Source: Candidatus Babelota bacterium
GTDB taxonomy: Bacteria; Babelota; Babeliae; Babelales; Chromulinivoraceae
DNA length: 40,450 nucleotides
Assembly (NCBI GenBank): GCA_026389025.1
Contig: JAPLIQ010000032.1
Coordinates: 1-40,450, forward strand
Direction: 5' to 3'
Part shown: positions 23,093 to 30,103 of the stretch, piece by piece
Layout: each line of letters opens with the position of its first letter
How positions within the stretch are numbered: the stretch's first letter is position 1
Made by a program: the position numbers and the translations under genes
Notes under the pieces: generated by a model
The model's input: the letters and a program-made list of their open reading frames with translations, nothing else
What the model was told of the DNA's origin: nothing
Database searches by the model: none

Positions 23093-23580
23093 GACTTCCC
23101 TTCCATTTTTTCTTTGACCCCTGCCTGAACAAAGGAATTGAGAACAGTATTGCCCTCAGAGTGAACGTTATAATTCACGTTTATAGTTTGGCTCTTGCCT
23201 CGATATTGTTGCAGCATATTCAAAGATTGGTGGCTCAATCTCACCATCATCATTGCTGCGCCCATGGTGTTATAATTATCCCTGGACATAGTCTCCATAC
23301 TCTTGAGATGTAAGGATACAAATTGAGCAGCAAGTATAGTTTCTATAGTATCTTTGGGATTAATTCCTCGAATCAAACTGATAACAGCATCAAGGTCATT
23401 ATCATTCCAAGCATTCTCCTTAGGCCAGTGATTTGAGCTATCATGAGTTACAAGCATGGCCTTCTTCACAAGTAGTCGCGCAGCATGTTCATTATCACAA
23501 TTAAACGCTTCAATCAGCATAGAAATTTGGCTTGGTACAGCTATCGCTTTTGATGCTTTTTTCGTAACAGTCTTCAGCAT
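23089..23580 (-). CDS. phage/element protein of Rickettsiales-like type
   Basis: 163 residues. N-terminal basic tail, central helices (INPKDTIETILAAQFVSLHL, then MMMVRLSHQSLNMLQQYRGK) and a C-terminal strand INVNYNVHSEGNTVLNS. In other bacteria proteins with this order (a P-K/Q-D-x-I-E helix, LNRYRGKGQQ, then VEHVHV) occur beside the HGG-type small proteins in prophage-like loci; that pairing is recalled, not searched. AAGGAG lies 5 bases before the ATG. It is the start of a tightly packed three-gene unit. Confidence 0.7.
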   Translation of the reverse strand: MLKTVTKKASKAIAVPSQISMLIEAFNCDNEHAARLLVKKAMLVTHDSSNHWPKENAWNDNDLDAVISLIRGINPKDTIETILAAQFVSLHLKSMETMSRDNYNTMGAAMMMVRLSHQSLNMLQQYRGKSQTINVNYNVHSEGNTVLNSFVQAGVKEKMEGKS

Positions 23581-23674
23581 TAAATCTCCTTAATATTCAT
23601 CTGTTGTCTCATACGATAAGTTTAAACCAAGTAAGAGATTACGAGAATGATTTAAAGCAAAAAATCGGACACTG

Positions 23675-24853
23675 TTAAAATTCCAAATCATCAAACTTCA
23701 GTGTTTTTATATATGCCAAGAGGTCAGAACGATCTTCTTTTCGTAGCTCAGCAAAAGAGACTGCTTCTTCTTTGTTTTTTACTCTCGGGATAGATGCACG
23801 TTTATCAATTTTGAATATTTTTTCTAAAATAGCAGTAATTCCTAATCTCTTTAAATATTTAGCTGAACAATAACCCCTAGGTTTTTTTTTGATGTTAGTG
23901 CCACTTCCAACAGACATCAAATTTTGAGCAAACAACAACGTACAAACACTTCCTTTTTTTGTTTTTTCCCACAAAATCAAATGTTCTTTAATTCCTGGCA
24001 ACCATTCAACTATCAAAAGTAGCTTTTTATCACCTTCTTTCATATATGACTGAACCCTTAAAGGCTCAAATTGCTTATCAGAAACATGCAAAAATGATTC
24101 ATCATAAGCGCAGATAATCGCTTTGATATAATTTGTAATTTTTTTACGGGTGTATATCCAATTTTGCACACTAGAAATATCAACATGCGCACTATCGTCA
24201 ACCATAGTTATAGATGTATCTGATACATTCATATTTTTAAAAAAAGCTGCATCATAACAATCCTGTTCTTGTTTTGAAAGTTGACGTCGCATTGTTATGC
24301 TATTTTTACCAAGCGAAGCATTAAGGCCTGTCTTCATCGCCTTAATTTCTGCATGATCCATGAATTCATTCAAACATTGTAAATCACGCATCTTATCTTG
24401 TTGAGTAAGCTTTTCTTTGGTTTTATTTCTATGTTTTCTTCTTAAATGATCACTTGGTTGATGAAATAAAATTTTTTCTCTAAAATAATCACGTTTTCGC
24501 TGCCACGCTATTTCAAACTCACATAAATATTCATATAAAATTCGTATATCATCACTAGCCCTAGACGGCTTATCGCCAGATCGATGCCTTAAATATAGCA
24601 ATGGATACTCTTGATGCTCACAATAACCAAAGTTACCACCAAAAAACTTAGTCTTATAGTAGGCACTTGATTTATCTAACGAATCAAGACCGTTCCATAA
24701 TTTCTGTTCTGTTGCTAAATCAGGAAAAACATATCTCAATAGCGGCAAAACGATGTTAACAATTTTACTGCCGAACAATCTATCTGTTTTGGCTTTAAAA
24801 GCCTGATCCAACTGAAACAGTAGCAATCTAATTTTTTCCTGCGGCTGAAGCAT
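23675..24853 (-). CDS. unrecognised element protein
   Basis: 392 residues, no motif recognised. The N-terminal third is helical (KIRLLLFQLDQAF, then IVNIVLPLLRYVF), a very basic patch (RRKHRNKTKEK) lies at about 145-155, and the C-terminal half has mixed strands ending LLAYIKTLKFDDLEF. Basic and soluble, so nucleic-acid binding is possible. The start has a poor ribosome site. It is divergent from the primase module, with a 260-base control region between, and 94 bases upstream of the next leftward gene. Could be a replication or packaging accessory protein; I cannot say. Confidence 0.6.
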   Translation of the reverse strand: MLQPQEKIRLLLFQLDQAFKAKTDRLFGSKIVNIVLPLLRYVFPDLATEQKLWNGLDSLDKSSAYYKTKFFGGNFGYCEHQEYPLLYLRHRSGDKPSRASDDIRILYEYLCEFEIAWQRKRDYFREKILFHQPSDHLRRKHRNKTKEKLTQQDKMRDLQCLNEFMDHAEIKAMKTGLNASLGKNSITMRRQLSKQEQDCYDAAFFKNMNVSDTSITMVDDSAHVDISSVQNWIYTRKKITNYIKAIICAYDESFLHVSDKQFEPLRVQSYMKEGDKKLLLIVEWLPGIKEHLILWEKTKKGSVCTLLFAQNLMSVGSGTNIKKKPRGYCSAKYLKRLGITAILEKIFKIDKRASIPRVKNKEEAVSFAELRKEDRSDLLAYIKTLKFDDLEF

Positions 24854-24963
24854 ATTTTTTCTTTTCTAAAAAATGTAACCAAATCGGGTGGGGGTGCGTT
24901 TTCTTAGATCTATTCTACATAAAGTATGCAAAACCTTAATCACTAAATTCTAAGGAGAATAGT

Positions 24964-25059
24964 TTGAAAGAATCTGATTATAACTTATTACAATTTTTTT
25001 TGTTGCTGCATCGAGCTAACAAGCGAAGAAAGCAAGAAAAAGTATCGACTGGAAAATAA
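24964..25059 (+). CDS. 31-residue peptide with strong ribosome site
   Basis: TTG start at 24964 with AAGGAG at 24952-24957, ideal spacing. The peptide reads MKESDYNLLQFFLLLHRANK, then RRKQEKVSTGK. It has an amphipathic helix and a basic tail. It is the first frame of the rightward block of the element. Too short for a family assignment; it may be a leader peptide or a small regulator. Confidence 0.45.
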   Translation: MKESDYNLLQFFLLLHRANKRRKQEKVSTGK

Positions 25060-25071
25060 TTTAAAAAAACA

Positions 25072-25092
25072 GGTCGGAGAGAAAATCCGACC
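25072..25092 (+). promoter_or_regulatory. GC-rich hairpin before primase gene
   Basis: GGTCGGA (25072-25078) pairs with TCCGACC (25086-25092), loop of 7. It lies 21 bases before the ATG at 25114 and just after the small peptide gene. No T run follows, so a binding site or an RNA fold affecting translation is likelier than a terminator. Confidence 0.45.
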
Positions 25093-25113
25093 CAAAATTG
25101 AAAGAAACATCTT

Positions 25114-25407
25114 ATGTATCATTATACCATATCAGCTCCCAAAGTAGAACCTTTAAATTTTGAACAATGTGTCTCTTTAATTGCACATCAGACACATTCG
25201 CAGCCTAAAATATATCGCTCAGGTTACAAACTTGCCTGTCCAGCACATGATGATAGACATCCTAGCTTGGCTATATCTCAAGGAGATGATGGCAAAATCC
25301 TCATATACTGCTTTAGTGGCTGCACCATTGATGATATTTGTACTTCATTAAACATTAACAAGAAAGATTTATTTCCTCCAAGAGACAAAGGTGCGTCTTA
25401 TGGATAA
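25114..25407 (+). CDS. primase zinc-binding domain protein
   Basis: 97 residues. CHC2-type zinc finger: CPAHDDRHPSL (Cys-x2-His) followed by YCFSGC (Cys-x3-Cys) with the typical IDDICTSL helix. In phage primases this domain recognises the template and precedes the Toprim domain. Here it ends within the start of the next gene by 8 bases, so it is the first half of a two-polypeptide primase-helicase. A GAAAG site lies upstream. Confidence 0.82.
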   Translation: MYHYTISAPKVEPLNFEQCVSLIAHQTHSQPKIYRSGYKLACPAHDDRHPSLAISQGDDGKILIYCFSGCTIDDICTSLNINKKDLFPPRDKGASYG

Positions 25408-26860
25408 TAAAAATCAAGTTGCTTATCGCTATGAAGATGAAAATAAAAATTTATTATTCCGAAAAATACGCATCAATAGTGCCAATGGAACAAAAAAGTT
25501 TTATTTTGAACAAGAAAAAAATGGACAAATCATAACCAATATTGATGGCTGCAGAAGAGTGCTATATCACCTGCCTCAATTGCTTTACGGAATATCAAAA
25601 GAACAAACAATTTTTTTGGTTGAAGGTGAAAAGGATGTCGAAACATTACTGAAGCATATTATTTTTGCGACCACAACCATAACCTCTTTAGAATGGGATG
25701 AAAATTATACGCAAATACTTAAGGATGCTAACGTAGTTGTTCTTTATGATAATGACAAAACAGGATTACAGCGCAAAGAATTACTTTGTAAGAGTTTGTA
25801 TGGGCAAGTAAAAAGCCTTAAGGTTGTAGATTTACCTGGTATTGAATACAGAGAAAAACATGGTCAGGATATAACTGATTGGCTTGAAATGGGTCACACT
25901 ACAGATGAGCTTGAAGAACTTGTTGAAAAAACATTGGAGTACAAACCTCCTCGTGACAACAATTCATTACGCGTTGTATCTCTTGATGAATTATTAACTA
26001 TTGTTCTTCCCGAAAGAGAAATGTTGCTGATGCCTTTTCTGCCAAGCCAGGGATTAGTGTTGCTTGTAGCAAAACGTGGTGTTGGCAAGACGCACATTGC
26101 TTTAGGAATTGCATATGCTGTAGCAACTGGAAATACTTTTTTAAGATGGACTGCTCCTGTAGCCAAAAAAGTTTTGTATTTAGATGGTGAAATGCCTGCT
26201 GTTTTGATGCAAGAGCGATTGAAGATGATCAAAACCATGATGCCTAAAGAAGCAGATTCTGAGTTTTTTAAATTTATGACACCAGATTTACAGACACGGG
26301 TTATGCCAGATCTAGCAACAGAGGAAGGTAGAAAAATGATCGAAGAGTTTATTCAAGATCGTGATCTTATAGTGATTGATAACATTTCATGCTTATTTAG
26401 AAGTGGAAACGAAAATGAATCAGAAGGATGGCAACAAGCACAAGAATGGGCTTTAGATTTACGACGCAGGGGAAAATCTGTGCTCTTTGTTCATCATGCT
26501 GGCAAAAATGGTGCACAGCGTGGTACCAGCAAACGAGAAGATATTCTTGATACCGTTATCATGCTTAAACATCCTGACGATTATAAAGCAGAAGAAGGCG
26601 CTCGTTTTGAAGTTTCTTTTGATAAAGCCCGTCACTTTACAGGTGCTGACGCAAGTTCTTTTCAAGTTCAATTGCTTGAGGATGATTATGGTGTATGGAC
26701 ATGGGAATTATCTGATACACCAGAAGAAGCTCAAATCCTGCAAATTGCTGATATGAAAAATAGCGGTCTCACTATTAAAGAAATTTGTAAGCAGACAAAA
26801 CTTACTAAATCACAAGTAGAATGGCGGCTATCTAAAGCAAAAACTAAAAGTTTGATCTAG
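25400..26860 (+). CDS. Toprim/RecA-like primase-helicase
   Basis: 486 residues from the ATG at 25400; the frame opens at a GTG 9 bases earlier. Toprim domain: IFLVEGEKD (about 70-79) and VVVLYDNDKTG (about 112-122). RecA-like ATPase: Walker A AKRGVGKTH (about 222-230), Walker B LIVIDNIS (about 322-329), HHAG sensor and an RGTSKRED segment. The last 60 residues form a helix-turn-helix (LTIKEICKQTKLTKSQVEWR). Similar to RepA-type and T7 gp4-type replication proteins, with a helicase ring and primase on one polypeptide. It would replicate the excised element. Confidence 0.85.
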   Translation: MDNKNQVAYRYEDENKNLLFRKIRINSANGTKKFYFEQEKNGQIITNIDGCRRVLYHLPQLLYGISKEQTIFLVEGEKDVETLLKHIIFATTTITSLEWDENYTQILKDANVVVLYDNDKTGLQRKELLCKSLYGQVKSLKVVDLPGIEYREKHGQDITDWLEMGHTTDELEELVEKTLEYKPPRDNNSLRVVSLDELLTIVLPEREMLLMPFLPSQGLVLLVAKRGVGKTHIALGIAYAVATGNTFLRWTAPVAKKVLYLDGEMPAVLMQERLKMIKTMMPKEADSEFFKFMTPDLQTRVMPDLATEEGRKMIEEFIQDRDLIVIDNISCLFRSGNENESEGWQQAQEWALDLRRRGKSVLFVHHAGKNGAQRGTSKREDILDTVIMLKHPDDYKAEEGARFEVSFDKARHFTGADASSFQVQLLEDDYGVWTWELSDTPEEAQILQIADMKNSGLTIKEICKQTKLTKSQVEWRLSKAKTKSLI

Positions 26861-26871
26861 AAACATAACAA

Positions 26872-26914
26872 TTTCCTATTTTCTTATTCCCCTAGCGTAT
26901 AGGAAAATAGGAAA
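26872..26914. promoter_or_regulatory. long inverted repeat upstream of MerR-like gene
   Basis: TTTCCTATTTTCTTAT (26872-26887) is complementary to 26899-26914 with one mismatch; loop of 11 (TCCCCTAGCGT). It sits just after the helicase gene and before the MerR-like gene. It could be a terminator, an operator or a recombinase site. Confidence 0.55.
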
Positions 26915-26939
26915 TCAGAAAACCATGATTAATAGCCAT

Positions 26940-26960
26940 GTTTATCAATGTTTGATAAAC
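26940..26960. promoter_or_regulatory. short palindrome before MerR-like gene
   Basis: GTTTATCA (26940-26947) pairs with TGATAAAC (26953-26960), loop of 5, about 20 bases before the ATG at 26980. Its position suits an operator bound by the gene product. Confidence 0.45.
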
Positions 26961-26979
26961 TTATAACAGAGGGACATAT

Positions 26980-27165
26980 ATGTACAAAATAGATGATTAT
27001 CTAAAAATTACAGACGCTGCTAAAACAATTGGTGTTACACCAAACACTTTACGAAATTGGGAGCGAGACAAAAGAATTTCGGTGTATCGCAATCCACAAA
27101 ATGCATATCGATTATACAAAAAAGAAGATCTTGAGAGCTTACTTCATAACATTAAGTTGGTGTAA
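26980..27165 (+). CDS. MerR-like DNA-binding protein, possible excision factor
   Basis: 61 residues, one winged helix-turn-helix domain of the MerR/excisionase type: YLKITDAAKTIGVTPNTLRN followed by WERDKRISVYRNPQNAYRLY and a short helix. It lacks a sensor domain and dimerisation helix. AGAGGG lies before the ATG and it ends 2 bases before the recombinase gene. IS607 family elements pair such a domain with a serine recombinase; here they are separate proteins. It likely controls direction of recombination and/or its own operon. Confidence 0.8.
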   Translation: MYKIDDYLKITDAAKTIGVTPNTLRNWERDKRISVYRNPQNAYRLYKKEDLESLLHNIKLV

Positions 27166-27167
27166 AT

Positions 27168-28637
27168 ATGAAAGCTATAATTTTCGCACGTGTTTCAAGC
27201 AAAGATCAGGAGGATGGGCAGTCAATACCTGCCCAAGTCCGCCGCTTAACTGAATATGCGCTCAAAAGAAATTTTAAAATTGAACACACATATCAAGTTA
27301 CCGAGTCTTCATCTAAAGAAACTCGTAAGCAATTTGAAGAGATCATCAACTTCATAAAAAAAGCTAAAGAACCCTATGCTTTGATCACAGATACTGTTGA
27401 TAGATTACAACGTAGCTTTCGCGAAACACCTTTGCTTGACGAACTTCGCAAGCAAGGAAAAATCGAACTACACTTTCTGCGAGAAGGTTTAATCGTCAAT
27501 AAGAGTTCGAATAGTGCTCAGCTGCTTCAATGGGATGTTGGTGTATTGTTTGCATCAAGTTATGTTCGTCAGCTTGGAGATAACGTAAAAAGAAGCCAAG
27601 AACAGTGTGTTAAAAATGGACAGTTTCCCTGCAAATCGCCATTCGGCTACACTAATGCATCTTTACCATCTGGTCAAAAAACTATAGTCGTAAATCCTGA
27701 GCAAGCACCATGGGTTGTAAAGATTTTTGAAGAGTATGCAAAGGGAAATAATTCTTATCAAACAATTGCTGAAAAAATGAGAGCTCAAGGATTTCCTCGT
27801 ACAGCTCGCGGCGCAATTATTTCCGATCGAACTGTTGAATTGATATTGGGTAATCCTTTTTATTTTGGCCAAATGAAAATCAAAAATCAGACATATCCAC
27901 ACAAGTATGAACGATTAATTTCTGAAGAGTTATACAACCAAGTACAAGCTGTCATCGCAAATCATCACAAAGCACCAGTGCAATATGCTGGCAAACCTAT
28001 TTTACTGCGAGGACTTATCTCCTGTAAAAATTGCGGCAGCACCGTTTCAGGTGACATCAAGAAGTTCGTTTATATATATTATTCCTGTCATAATGCCCGA
28101 AAAATTTGCATCAAAAAATGGGTCAAGGAAGAAGTATTATTGAAGCTGATGCTAGAACAATTCGATCAAATTCAATTGACTGACCAGCAAATTGATGAGG
28201 TTGCAGCGCACATTGAAGAGTATGAGATTAAAGAACAAGAGCTTATTCAAAAAGACCAGCGCATACGCAATGACCAACTCAACTTAGCTCAAGAACGTAT
28301 CTCGAAGCTAATTGATATGCATATCGATGGAAAAATAGATGGCGCAACGTATCATTTTAAGCTTGAAGAATATAAACAGGAACAACAAAGACTGCTGCTT
28401 GAGATCAAATCGTACAGCACTGATAGCAAAGTTGAACAGTTTGCGGCTAAAGAAGTATTAAATTTGATAAATAATGCAAAAGAGATTTTCATGAGTTCGA
28501 AACTCGGTGAAAAACAGCAACTTTTAAGATTCTTTTTTTCGAACTTGCAGCTAGACTCGGATAAACTGCTCCTAGAGCTGCGAGAGCCATTTAATTTAAT
28601 GGCTAAATCACAAGATCAACTCAAATGGCGGGATTGA
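27168..28637 (+). CDS. large serine recombinase (integrase)
   Basis: 489 residues. Catalytic domain begins AIIFARVSS with nucleophile Ser10, followed by conserved Arg-rich helices (TDTVDRLQRSF). A recombinase domain (about 155-260, FGYTN to GNPFYFGQMKI) and a zinc ribbon (about 285-320, SCKNCGSTVSGD, then SCHNARKIC) follow, then a coiled coil (about 340-420) and a C-terminal helix. All are the parts expected of a large serine integrase. It inserts the element at its attachment site. The stop TGA lies within the 3' end of the oppositely oriented tRNA-Asp, suggesting the right attachment site is there. Starts 2 bases after the MerR-like gene. Confidence 0.92.
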   Translation: MKAIIFARVSSKDQEDGQSIPAQVRRLTEYALKRNFKIEHTYQVTESSSKETRKQFEEIINFIKKAKEPYALITDTVDRLQRSFRETPLLDELRKQGKIELHFLREGLIVNKSSNSAQLLQWDVGVLFASSYVRQLGDNVKRSQEQCVKNGQFPCKSPFGYTNASLPSGQKTIVVNPEQAPWVVKIFEEYAKGNNSYQTIAEKMRAQGFPRTARGAIISDRTVELILGNPFYFGQMKIKNQTYPHKYERLISEELYNQVQAVIANHHKAPVQYAGKPILLRGLISCKNCGSTVSGDIKKFVYIYYSCHNARKICIKKWVKEEVLLKLMLEQFDQIQLTDQQIDEVAAHIEEYEIKEQELIQKDQRIRNDQLNLAQERISKLIDMHIDGKIDGATYHFKLEEYKQEQQRLLLEIKSYSTDSKVEQFAAKEVLNLINNAKEIFMSSKLGEKQQLLRFFFSNLQLDSDKLLLELREPFNLMAKSQDQLKWRD

Positions 28638-28702
28638 CGAGACTCGAACTCGCGACCTTTCGCGTGACAGGCGAACGCTCTAACCAACTGAGCTACAACC
28701 CC
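28626..28702 (-). tRNA. tRNA-Asp (GTC)
   Basis: 77 bases including encoded CCA. Acceptor GGGGTTG pairs with CAATCCC, discriminator G, anticodon loop CTGTCAC reading GTC. The last 12 bases overlap the end of the recombinase gene on the other strand. Confidence 0.95.
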
Positions 28703-28719
28703 ACTAATTTCAATTGAAT

Positions 28720-28740
28720 GCCACTCAAAAAGTAAGTGGC
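28720..28740 (-). other. spacer hairpin between tRNA-Asp and tRNA-Asn
   Basis: GCCACT (28720-28725) pairs with AGTGGC (28735-28740). It may help processing of the tRNA precursor. Confidence 0.4.
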
Positions 28741-28745
28741 CTGTT

Positions 28746-28768
28746 ATTCATTTGCATCGCAAATGAAT
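28746..28768 (-). other. perfect 10-bp stem at tRNA-Asn 3' end
   Basis: ATTCATTTGC (28746-28755) pairs with 28759-28768 around ATC. It touches the last base of the encoded CCA of tRNA-Asn. No T run follows, so it is likelier a processing or protective fold than a terminator. Confidence 0.45.
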
Positions 28769-28843
28769 GGCTCCTTGGGCTGGACTCGAACCAGCGACCT
28801 AACGATTAACAGTCGTTTGCTCTACCAACTGAGCTACCAAGGA
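28768..28843 (-). tRNA. tRNA-Asn (GTT)
   Basis: 76 bases with encoded CCA. Acceptor TCCTTGG pairs with CCAAGGA, anticodon loop CTGTTAA reading GTT. Confidence 0.95.
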
Positions 28844-28851
28844 ACAAAGTT

Positions 28852-28927
28852 TGGTGGGCGATACTGGATTCGAACCAGTGACCCCCAGTTTGTAAGACTG
28901 ATGCTCTACCAACTGAGCTAACCGCCC
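28852..28927 (-). tRNA. tRNA-Val (TAC)
   Basis: 76 bases with encoded CCA. Acceptor GGGCGGT pairs with ATCGCCC, discriminator A, anticodon loop CTTACAA reading TAC. First of three tRNAs transcribed leftward. Confidence 0.95.
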
Positions 28928-29109
28928 AAACTTGTTTAATATATTTCTAAGAATTTTGACGATATAAGAATTGTATCGAATACGAGCGCCAAAGTCAAAG
29001 CCAAATGTCGAAATTAGGCTTTATTTTTAAACTTTCTAAAAATCTGATATTTGCTACAGTATAAAACAGTAATACTATTCATACTTTTCTACACATAAAA
29101 AGGGCCCAC

Positions 29110-30036
29110 ATGGCAAAATTCGCTGACTATCTAAAAAATATTTTCTGGGTTTTACTCATCCTACAGTTCGCATCCCCGGTTTTTAAAACTATTAAAAAAC
29201 AGCTTTCTGAGTACTCGGAGCCAAAAAACAAAGTTGGCTTGGTCAACATGTCAAGCGTCATAACTTCATCAACTCGCTGGAACAAGCAACTTAAAAAGTT
29301 TTTCAAAGATCCTGAAATCAAAGCAATTTTGATTAAAATGGAATGCCCTGGAGGAGCTGCTGGTTCGTCACAAGCTATCTGCCAAGAAATTCTGCAGCTT
29401 AAAAAGCAGTACCCTAAGCCAATTATTACCTACACTGAAAATATATGTGCGTCTGGTGCGTACTATATCGCAGCGACAACTGATTATATCATCGCTACCA
29501 ATAGTTCCTTAATCGGCAGCATCGGAGCTAAAATCAGCACTCAGTTTAAAGTAAAAGAACTTTTAAAAGATTGGAAAATTCAAACTCACGATATTTCATC
29601 AGGAGCTTATAAAAACAGCCTTGATCCATTTACCGACATGACAGAAGAGCAAAAAACAATGCTCAAAGAGCTCGTTGATGACTGCTACGATCAATTCGCA
29701 AATGATATTGCACAATATCGCCACTTGCCTATCGCCTCAAAAGACAGCTGGGCTAACGGTAAAATATTTACCGGAAATGACGCATTAAAATTAAAACTTG
29801 TTGATGAAATCGGAAACCAATCTGTAGCCCTTGAACATATCAAAAAGCAAATTTTACATTCAGATCGAGAAATCGAATTGATAAAAGTTGCTGCACCGTC
29901 AGCACTGCAAAAATTACTTAACCCTGAAGGTGATGATTCAGATGACGAACTTGAAAGTTCAATGTCAAATTCAATAGCGAATTCTTTTTGGAATAGCTTT
30001 TTTGTATTTGCACAAAAACAAGGTGTTACTTTTTAA
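29110..30036 (+). CDS. sppA: SppA-like signal peptide peptidase (S49)
   Basis: 308 residues, the length of short-form SppA. N-terminal membrane helix (about 9-25). Catalytic Ser115 in CASGAYYIA and general-base Lys168 in SSGAYKNSLDPF, with the KAILIKMECPGG strand and GSIGA turn typical of S49 proteases. It cleaves leftover signal peptides at the inner membrane, fitting a genome with many secreted proteins. The acidic GDDSDDELESS stretch near the end is unusual. AAGGG lies 6 bases before the ATG and a strong terminator follows. Confidence 0.9.
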   Translation: MAKFADYLKNIFWVLLILQFASPVFKTIKKQLSEYSEPKNKVGLVNMSSVITSSTRWNKQLKKFFKDPEIKAILIKMECPGGAAGSSQAICQEILQLKKQYPKPIITYTENICASGAYYIAATTDYIIATNSSLIGSIGAKISTQFKVKELLKDWKIQTHDISSGAYKNSLDPFTDMTEEQKTMLKELVDDCYDQFANDIAQYRHLPIASKDSWANGKIFTGNDALKLKLVDEIGNQSVALEHIKKQILHSDREIELIKVAAPSALQKLLNPEGDDSDDELESSMSNSIANSFWNSFFVFAQKQGVTF

Positions 30037-30056
30037 AAGTAATGAGACGAATGACA

Positions 30057-30090
30057 AAAAAAAGAGCGCCGTAAAAAGCGCTCTTTTTTT
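30057..30090. terminator. bidirectional terminator
   Basis: GAGCGC (30064-30069) pairs with GCGCTC (30078-30083), flanked by A7 and T7. It separates the convergent genes at 29110 and 30104. Confidence 0.9.
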
Positions 30091-30103
30091 ATACTTTCAA
30101 ACT

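Larger units (their letters stand above)
22579..28637. mobile_element. integrated element, phage-satellite-like
   Basis: Two divergent gene blocks. Leftward: a Phd-unrelated unknown (23675), then 23089, 22847 and 22579, which overlap by 4 and 8 bases and resemble phage/packaging-associated small proteins. Rightward: a 31-codon frame (24964), a zinc-finger primase domain, a Toprim/RecA-like helicase, a MerR-like DNA-binding protein and a serine recombinase ending within tRNA-Asp. No capsid, tail or large terminase gene is present. The boundaries are inferred; I did not find a left copy of the tRNA-Asp 3' end, so the left limit is uncertain. Confidence 0.65.

Noticed and set aside
23581-25113. 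Left attachment site duplicating the tRNA-Asp 3' end
   Set aside because: I looked for a second copy of the tRNA-Asp end on the left side of the element and in the spacers and found none, so no boundary is claimed.
25385-25410. Programmed frameshift joining the primase and helicase genes
   Set aside because: The overlap lacks an obvious slippery heptamer, and the second gene has its own ATG and upstream AAAGG; coupled initiation is simpler.
28736-28921. Small rightward frame overlapping two tRNAs
   Set aside because: It is antisense to tRNA-Asn and tRNA-Val and is a familiar tRNA-derived artefact.
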